Shown here: piece after piece, positions 56,554-64,000 of the stretch
How the letters are laid out: every line of letters starts with the position of its first letter
How positions within the stretch are numbered: the stretch's first letter is position 1
Assembly (NCBI GenBank): GCA_031308135.1
Contig: JAHLJT010009355.1
Coordinates: 10,137,660 to 10,201,659, forward strand
Source: Acheta domesticus
Lineage: Eukaryota; Arthropoda; Insecta; Orthoptera; Gryllidae
DNA: 64,000 nt
Reading direction: 5' to 3'
Position numbers and translations under genes: made by a program
Notes under the pieces: generated by a model
Told to the model about the DNA's origin: nothing
The model's input: only the letters and a program-made list of their open reading frames with translations
Databases searched by the model: none

Positions 56554-58934
56554 ACTTTTTTCTATTGTTTCTAGCTGCTGTAATAAGGTTTTATAGTTCA
56601 ATTTACCAATTATCTATCTAGAATTAATACAAGTTGCAAAGATAGTTCTGACACGATGTCAAATACTCGAATTTACGCGGAGACGATAAAAACACAAAAT
56701 ATTGCTCTTCCAGTCATAATAATTAAAAAACATTTATTGAACCTCGATGTGCGTTGAATTTTTTTCTGTGTTTTGTTTTTACTTTTATGAGCCCTTTAGT
56801 TTTACTCTCGTAACAAATGGAATTTCAATGGAGTTGATCACATCTTCTTTTTAAAATTAAAAAAAGTCACACATCAACGTAGAAATACTATTTATAAATC
56901 ACCTCATAGATACCTTGGTTAACATGTGATAGTATATTTGTTATGTAGTGAAAATGTAATAAATTTTATACTTACGTTACGTTGTTCCATGTATCTGTAC
57001 TGTGACGCTCAAACCTCAACACTTCTCACATTCTCAGGTCTTCCTCTTTAGGTTGTCTTATAAACATAAGCGGATTCTGTGCTTAAGGAAATTTCATCGA
57101 AGTCTGTTTTATTATTAAAAAGTTATTGTCAGTTTTAAGTCAATATTTGAATATATCCCCTTTGTCTCGATAATCGAAATTTGTATTGAACCTGAGATAA
57201 CTTCTAATTCTGTGAGACGAAGGGGGAATTTGAGAGAGAGGGAATTTTGGCATCAGACGCAATCCAACATATCTGCATTTGTGTAATACTTAATGCAACC
57301 AATGGAGCAAAATGATACATTTTTCTATTTTTTCCCGAGAACATGAATTAATAACAAATCGAGTGAGGCGTTTTGCCGCCTAATAGCTATGTATAATGTA
57401 ATGGTAGTTAAATTATTTGTTAATTTCGTATAATTCTATTTATTCAAGAACGTATTACTTAGTAGCAATGTCTGTGATGTTAATAGCACAACGTAGGTCA
57501 GTATTTTGTAGCACTCTAATGCACCTTTTAAATGAAAGAAATTGTCTGTCCTGTGAACGACTGCGGCAGGCACGCTAGTATGCAAATGTCAAGTCAAGGC
57601 CCAAACTGGTTTGGTACTTCGGAATGCTAATAAGGAAAATAATGATAAGATTTGTTTTATTATTTTTATGTGCAGCCCAATAGATGAGCAGATTCTGCTA
57701 CTACATGCCATGAGTGGCATTTAATTTTTCAATTATAGAGTTAAATTGCAGAAAATACGTTTCTTCTATCTTCACCTTACCTGCTACAATCCTTTCGAGT
57801 GCTGTAACTTCATAACTAAAATGTATATTACATAATTATCTGTAGACAACCATTACTCGTAGACAAAATGAAATCGCACAGCACTCACGTGAATCCATGA
57901 ACATTAATTTACCTTGGTAATAAGTTAAATGAGCTATTCAAGAGCTGTAAATCTCTATAAACATTCCTCTGTACCCATCTCACGTTTACCTTATTTTATT
58001 AACTCGCTAATTTCATGCGCAATGGACGAAGTTCGGGCCAAATGCCTAACATTGATGCTCGGACGTATAACAAGTGTGACGCGTGGGTGGCAGCGGGGGC
58101 CGCAATCCAGAGAGCACATGTGTCGCTGATCGAGCGCGGACTTGGCGCTCGTAAACGTCTCGGCCGCTCTGATATAGCCCCCACTTCCCAACACCCCCGT
58201 TTCCTCTTTGAAGTCTCCACACCAACCCTCACCGACCCACCCACTATTCCGCCCGCTCTGCCGCCCCAGCCCCGTCGAGACACCTGCGGCAACCCACGTG
58301 TTCTTCTCTCCTGGTTCCCTGTCACCACAGGACATCCTTGCATATCCCGCCGGTTCGGCTTCCATCCGTCTCCCTCCCTCGCGCTCTGGCGAGTGAAGTG
58401 GTCGCCCCCCTCCTCTGCCCGTATCGACGCCGCTCCGAGAGCGACGGGGGCGGGCGAGGGAAGCGGGTGCGGGCGGCGGGGGCGGCGGAGGGAGGCACGC
58501 GGCACTTTACGACCGCACGTCTTCGCGTCGCGCCGGCCAGCGCGCCACCGGAGCGGAACGGCGGCGGACGCCAACTGCCCCCTCCCGCCCCGCCCCTCGC
58601 CATGCCCCGGCCCCGCCAACCCCACTCTGTCCCGCCCCGACCCTTCCTGTACCCCATCCCCCGTCCCTCTCGGAGATCCCCCGTCCCGCCCCCATCCTTT
58701 CGCTCCCGTTCCGACCCACCCCGTGCCTCCCCATTCCACCCCTCTTCGACACACCGCCTCCCGACCCTCCGCCCACGACCGCCCAGCCCCGCCCCGCCTC
58801 CCCGCGCCTCGCCTCGCCAACCGTCCTGTTCCGTCTAACAGCACTCCATCCAGTCTTGTCACGCTTCGTGACACCCGCAATTCGCCCCGTCCACCTGCTC
58901 CTTCCTACCCCTTCCCGCTTCTTCCTGCTCCATC
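56554..58934. other. K2P downstream region, then CpG-rich DNA; no gene recognised
   Basis: AT-rich to about 57990, then increasingly GC-rich with a CpG-dense block at 58430-58620 that could be a promoter island. Long open plus-strand frames from 58015 onward are compositional (no stops in C-rich DNA). Confidence 0.4.
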
Positions 58935-59413
58935 TCGTCCTGTCTCGTCCTGTCCTGTCCCCTCCTGTCCTGTCCCCTCCTGTCCTGTCCCGTCCTGTCC
59001 TGTCCCCTCCTGTCCTGTCCCCTCCTGTCCTGTCCCGTCCTATCCTGACCTGTCTCGTCCCGTCTCGTCCCGTCTCGTCCCGTCCCCTCTCATCCCGTCC
59101 CGTCTTGTCCCGTCCCGTCTTGTCCCGTCCCGTCTTGTCCCGTCTTGTCCCGTCTCGTCTTGTCCCGTCTCGTCTTGTCCCGTCTCGTCCCGTCCCGTCT
59201 CGTCTCGTCCCGTCCCGTCTCGTCCCGTCCCGTCTCGTCCCGTCCCGTCCCGTCCCGTCCCGTCCCGTCTCGTCCCGTCTCGTCCCGTCCCGTCTCGTCC
59301 CGTCTCGTCCCGTCTTGTCCCGTCCCGTCTTGTCCCGTCTCGTCTTGTCCCGTCCCGTCTCGTCCCGTCTTGTCCCGTCTCGTCCCGTCTCGTCTCGTGC
59401 CGTCTCGTCCTAC
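58935..59413. repeat. pentanucleotide array (CGTCC/CGTCT)n
   Basis: About 95 pentamers of the form CGTCC, CGTCT, TGTCC with a 10-bp higher-order tendency (CCCGTCTCGT, CCCGTCTTGT). The GC-poorer CCTGTCC form dominates the first 100 bases. Confidence 0.95.
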
Positions 59414-61100
59414 GTCGTCTTTCTGTTTTCGAACTGCATCCCGAACTCCATCTCAAACCTCATTCTGCACCGCATTTTAAAATTCGAACAGAACCTACTA
59501 CTGAATTACGCCCGAAAACCTTCACCTGATCTGAGTCCTGAAACACAACCAGAACATCATCCTGAATCGTGTATAAATTTCAGATGTCAATAGCTTTCGA
59601 ATAGCATTGAGTTCAGTCTTCCGAATTGCCCATTATTTGCTATTTGTTCGTTTGCACGTCAGGACACCGTATTGACTTTCTGAATACAAGGCAGTGATAG
59701 TCTTCTAAAATGATATTGTACTGATATACAGGATACTATATATAGGATCTTGTACTGACACTAAGTATATAGGTTATTCCTTTTCAGACTTTCGCTTTAA
59801 TATCTAAACCAAGTCAAGATAGTATTCGAAAGTGTGTACTAAAAAAATTGTAAATTCCATGAGATATTACTGTGGAAGCAATGATAAAAATCGCTATATT
59901 ATGAGAATATGAAAAGAAGCCATTTCTGTGCACGAAAATAAATACAAATTCTTTTGAAATGAAAGTACTAACTCGTATATTATTTATTGACTATTTAAAA
60001 TGTTCTGAGTAATCCGTTAATACCGTTAATAATCTGTTATGAGTTGTATACCTCTATGTGATGTGCACTGTACATCATGAGCTTTATTCCCGAAGACATT
60101 GTAAATTCTACGTGATAGTGAAATTGTTTCAAAAAGGCTTCTCCCATAGGATACAGTCTTGGAGTCTTCCTTCAACACACATGTAACACTCAATTGGGGC
60201 ACCTGTCATCTGTCTCATCAGAATGCGTGTGTTAACTCATCTCTGATTTCCAGACGAAAACTATTGCACCTTGTTACTGGTTGGAAGTTGACGAAGAGGA
60301 GTTTCAAGTCAGATGAAACGAGATAAAGTAAAAACTGTTTCAATTTTTTAAAAATATTCAGTGATTTTGTTAGGCACGATTTTGACATATTTTTTCCTAC
60401 ATGGTGAACGTATCACTTAACTCGCAAATGTGTGTCAAATCAATGTGTATACGTGACCCACAGCGAAAGGCTCTTTTGGAGATGGAAAAACGATCGTGTT
60501 CCTAACACGTGTAAAACAGTCTGAGAGAAATATTTGAATGCGCAAACACGAAGCCGAACGGAATAGGACGGAAATCTTGCCTCTCCCCCAGCCCCGCAAC
60601 AAAACCATCGCGGCGACACGGGAGGTTATTCTGGTGCAGATGATTTCCCCTCGGATTTATTGCCGGCGGCGACTGGTTGGCTGGGCGACTCCGGGGCGTA
60701 AAGCTGCGCACGAAGAACAGTTTCGAGCGAATAAAAGCGTCAGTGGGCAGATTTACTGTTCTTTCCAAGTTCCACTAGCTACACGATTATGACCCATTAC
60801 CTAACCCGCGATCGAGTATTTGTTCTTCAAAGAAACGGACTTCTGGATGCGATGTTGAGTGGAGGTGCCTTCGATCCGGAAGTGGAAACGCGCCAAGGAC
60901 TTTTTCCAGCGTTTGTAGTCATTACTTTAGCTTTAATAACACGTGTTCCGTGTACTTTAATTGGAACTTCGTGTGCTAGATTTTGTGAACTGTGTAATGA
61001 AAGGAAGAGTTTTATTGGAGAAAATATTGCCTATTTTATTTTTTGTTATTCGTTTTTATTTTTAACTATTATATTGTAATTGATCTTCAAAGCGAGCTCT
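59414..61100. other. AT-rich DNA, no gene recognised
   Basis: Nothing supportable. Open frames at 60502-61079 have no domain. Confidence 0.4.
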
Positions 61101-61446
61101 TGTTAGTTAGTTAGTTAGTTAGTTAATGCCTTATTTTACGTGGCGAGACTCGGGCCATCAGGCCCGCTCTTCCGCCTGACCACGCAAATTTCACTACGCT
61201 CCTTTCACCAACTAGCGGAGAAAGAAGGTATTATCTCGGGTGACGAAAAAGGCGATTTGAATTTAGCTCAGAGGCGTCATTTAGGCTTGAGGATCTTTTA
61301 CATGCAAGTAAATCTACTAACATGGGACAAGCCGGCTTTACTTCCCCTCCGAAGGAAGGCGTACAAAGGATTTTTTCGCCCTTGAACCCGCGAACTTGGG
61401 TATGACAGTCCGGTACGCTAACCGTTACACCATCGAATCCGCTACG
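61101..61446 (-). mobile_element. tRNA-derived SINE, family D, with (TTAG)n tail
   Basis: On the minus strand the head (61446-61383) reads GATGGTGTAACGGTTAGCG, then GGACTGTCATACCC and GTTCGCGGGTTCAAGG. These are A box, an Asp-like anticodon loop (CTGTCAT) and B box of a tRNA. The 3' end reads GTGGTCAGGCGGAAGAGCG up to GGCATTAACTAACTAAC. The last 70 bases match the end of the LINE-like element at 25355. Confidence 0.65.
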
Positions 61447-62880
61447 TGCTTCCCATCCATTTGCAACTCATTGCACTTCTATCGATGTCATACACGTTGT
61501 CCGAAATTTACAAAAAGTCACAAAAGTTCAGAATTTAAGAAAGTTATTCATCGTCTAAAATAAGTAAAATTTGAACTACCAAGTACATATAAATTACTTC
61601 TCAGTTTAAGGAAAGCACATTTGTGTTGCCTCCAAAATATATTTCAGGTTTGAATATTTTCTGTGCACAAAGACAACGAGGTATGCTTTGGAGGTATGCT
61701 TTCCGAATACTTTTATTGAAATAGAACTGAGTCCTATGATAGCAAAAAAGAATACGTAGGGTGGCACCTGGAGGGCACCATTTTATAAAAACACTTTATT
61801 TCTGTGTTCAAAATACAATACAGGAATATACTTACGGAAAATTCTGCTTTCCTTTAGTTTTTAATGCTACACATGTTATTTTTATGTTTATTTTTTGTTT
61901 TAGTTGTCAAAAAGATTTGTATTAAATCATCATTGAGTTGTAATATTTATTATTTTTGTAGGAATCTTCTCTCTTTATAAAAATCTTTGAACATTTAGTT
62001 GTTCCTGACACACATGGAACTTGATGATGTGGAGAGTCGTTATATTATTTTCAGCATCCTTTAAACAATTGGATATTGGATGATCTAATTGGAATAATTT
62101 TGGTATCCTCTTCCCATCTTCTCTATATGTAATACATTAAGGAAGGAGGACTGTTCCGTACGATGTATAAGATGTCAGCGACACAAAAGTCCAAAAATAT
62201 ACTACAGTAGAATAGGATTGAACTATCAGTTAGACTTTAAAATTATTTGAGTAGAAATGTAGAAATTCGTACACTATGATATAAAGAAGTCAGCGTCGAA
62301 CATGCAATACGCAACACTCATTACGTTGCAACACAAATGGCTGTCTTGCCTACCTCAGAGATGGAGGATTTTAGGCATTTAAACTCAACTTTTGGTCCCC
62401 AAGTGACAACCCAGATTAGCGTTTATGAAGTAGTAAATTAAAGAATGAGATTTCATTGGACCTTCGGGTAAATTTTTGGAGGTATACCTCTTTCGGGTAG
62501 CCGCATGGAAAACATGCTTCCCTGTGGTTGTTAGAAACGTGCAAAATCTCAAATTAAAATGACAATTTGATATTCTATGCAATGTAACCACACGGTCTAG
62601 GTATTTTTTGCAAACAAACGCCTAACAATATTACAATAATTACCCACGCACAGCTTGAGGGAAACATGTTGAACCGTATAGCTCAGGGCTTGGTTGCTCG
62701 ATGGTTGGTTCTAGGAAGGGAAGTGTTTTAATTTTTAAAATAATGCTTTCCAAAGTGCTTACAGTCCCATGGATTCATAATTAAATGGAACAAATAAGAC
62801 AGAAACTTGCGTTTCCCGAGCGGTACTGGGCGCATTTTTTCCAATGACGCCTGATATAAATAGCGTCCTCGACTTTTTTT
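61447..62880. other. AT-rich DNA, no gene recognised
   Basis: Nothing supportable. Confidence 0.4.
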
Positions 62881-63380
62881 CAAACTTGTTGAACTGAGAT
62901 TTCTTTTATTTATTTATGTATTTATTTATTATTTTTTTGGTAGGTTTCATAAGTTTCAGACCTCATTAACTTCTATTTTTGATGCAAAGAAAAAATAATG
63001 CATATTTCTTAGACATAGATCTTAATACATTGTTCAAATCTTAATTCATTTTTCAAACTTGTTGAACTGAGAGTTCTTTTATTTATTTATGTATTTATTT
63101 ATTATTTTTTTGGCAGGTTTCATAAGTTTCAGACCTCATTAAGTTCTATTTTTGATGCAAAGAAAAAATGATGCATATTTCTTAGACATAGATCTTAATA
63201 CATTGTTCAAATCTTAATTCATTTTTCAAACTTGTTGAACTGAGAGTTCTTTTATTTATTTATTTATGTATTTATTTATTATTTTTTGGCAGGTTTCGTA
63301 AGTTTCAGACCTCATTAAGTTCTATTTTTGATGCAAAGAAAAATGATGCATACTTCTTAGACATAGATCTTACTACATTG
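62881..63380. repeat. 173-bp tandem repeat, three copies
   Basis: CAAACTTGTTGAACTGAGA starts copies at 62881, 63054 and 63227. They are nearly identical apart from short changes in the (TTTA)n tract and single bases. The third copy ends sharply at a CpG-rich block. Confidence 0.93.
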
Positions 63381-64000
63381 TTGCGAATCGCCCTGTAGTG
63401 TCCGTACCGACGTCGCTTCGTGCCCGCAGCGCTTCTGCCCCATTCCGCCCCACCGCCCACTGCAGCTGCCTTTGGCGGGGCCGCCCGCGCTCCTCGCGTC
63501 GGAAGGCGCCTGTGCGCGCGTGCGTGCGTGCGTGCGTGCCTTGGTCTGCTCTCGGAGCCGCGCGGCGCGCGACTGGGCCTTTCAGAGCGCTCAGAGGGCC
63601 ACGATGAACGCCGGCAGCTAGTCAGAGATCCGGTTGCAATGCAGGCGCCACGCGTGCCATTTGAGGTAATGCATTCCGTGCGCAGGGGGCTATTGTTGCG
63701 TCGGAAATACGAAATACCGAGGAGGCATGGAATCACGAAATGCATACGCGAATGTTCGAAGTAATCTTCTGGTGTGAGTAAACAGTTCAACTTACACATG
63801 CGCCGATTACTAGGGAATCAGGAGGAATTTAATTTATCTAACTAAATACAAATATAGAGAATAATTAGAATACTCCAGTAATACCTTCATTTTGCGGTAA
63901 AGTTACGGATCTGCTTATTCAGGGGGTTCAGAGATAATAGATTAATATCATTATCATTATTTAAAAGATCTAAACGATATCTTGATTATATCTACCACAA
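63381..64000. other. CpG-rich patch then AT-rich DNA
   Basis: Positions 63385-63660 are CpG-dense with a (CGTG)n tract near 63515-63540, compatible with a promoter island. No coding motif is visible on either strand. The rest is AT-rich. Confidence 0.35.

Noticed and set aside
58015..59529. 504-residue plus-strand open frame
   Set aside because: It runs through C-rich DNA and the CGTCC array with P-S-R-P-V repeats and no domain; the same region is open in several frames on both strands.
61383..61446. Functional tRNA-Asp gene
   Set aside because: Only the box-bearing part is tRNA-like; there is no complete acceptor stem and it continues into a SINE body, so it is a SINE head.

Overview
The window is animal nuclear DNA, almost certainly from an insect with a large, repeat-rich genome; a hemimetabolous (polyneopteran-like) lineage is my guess, and the species cannot be named from the sequence. 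The signs are split genes with GT/AG introns, small GC-rich exons in an AT-rich background, several tRNA-derived SINE families, a Ty3/Gypsy retrotransposon, Tc1, hAT and Jockey remnants, and many micro- and minisatellites. A run of exactly 1000 N (19518-20517) marks an assembly gap.

Three host genes can be supported, all partial. (1) On the minus strand, positions 262-9647, a secreted single von Willebrand factor C (SVWC, Vago-like) protein: signal-peptide exon 9514-9647, Cys-rich exons 1554-1682 and 262-353, and an end beyond position 1. (2) On the minus strand, about 30060-31709, a secreted C-type lectin: leader exon 31491-31709 and part of the carbohydrate-recognition domain in 30060-30339. 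(3) On the plus strand, 39695-56252, the C-terminal half of a two-pore-domain (K2P) potassium channel: exons 39695-39826, 42109-42287 and terminal exon 55342-56252 with M3, the second pore loop and M4. The first half of the channel was not found. Proteins of the SVWC and lectin classes act in the haemolymph in insect immunity; K2P channels set resting membrane potential.

The rest is mostly mobile DNA and tandem repeats. A very young Ty3/Gypsy element (44506-54018, minus) lies antisense in the last K2P intron. It has 2.04 kb LTRs, a CATG target duplication, a tRNA-Lys-like primer site and a polypurine tract. Its gag and pol are split by frameshifts. Most of the LTR-LTR differences, and at least one pol break, are single-base length changes in homopolymers, which points to residual assembly error. 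hAT-like elements lie at 7525-9499, 18335-18914 and 36517-37450. A palindromic TA-flanked MITE occurs five times and forms part of a 960-bp compound palindrome at 12103-13063.

The most unusual signal is tandem arrays built from exon-intron junctions. The array ending at 39694 repeats the 3' splice site of the adjacent K2P exon in nearly every unit. The array at 29186-30059 next to the lectin exon carries a degraded copy of that exon's 3' end and donor site. A second unusual feature is that the retrotransposon LTR begins with two further degenerate copies of its own primer-site/LTR junction.
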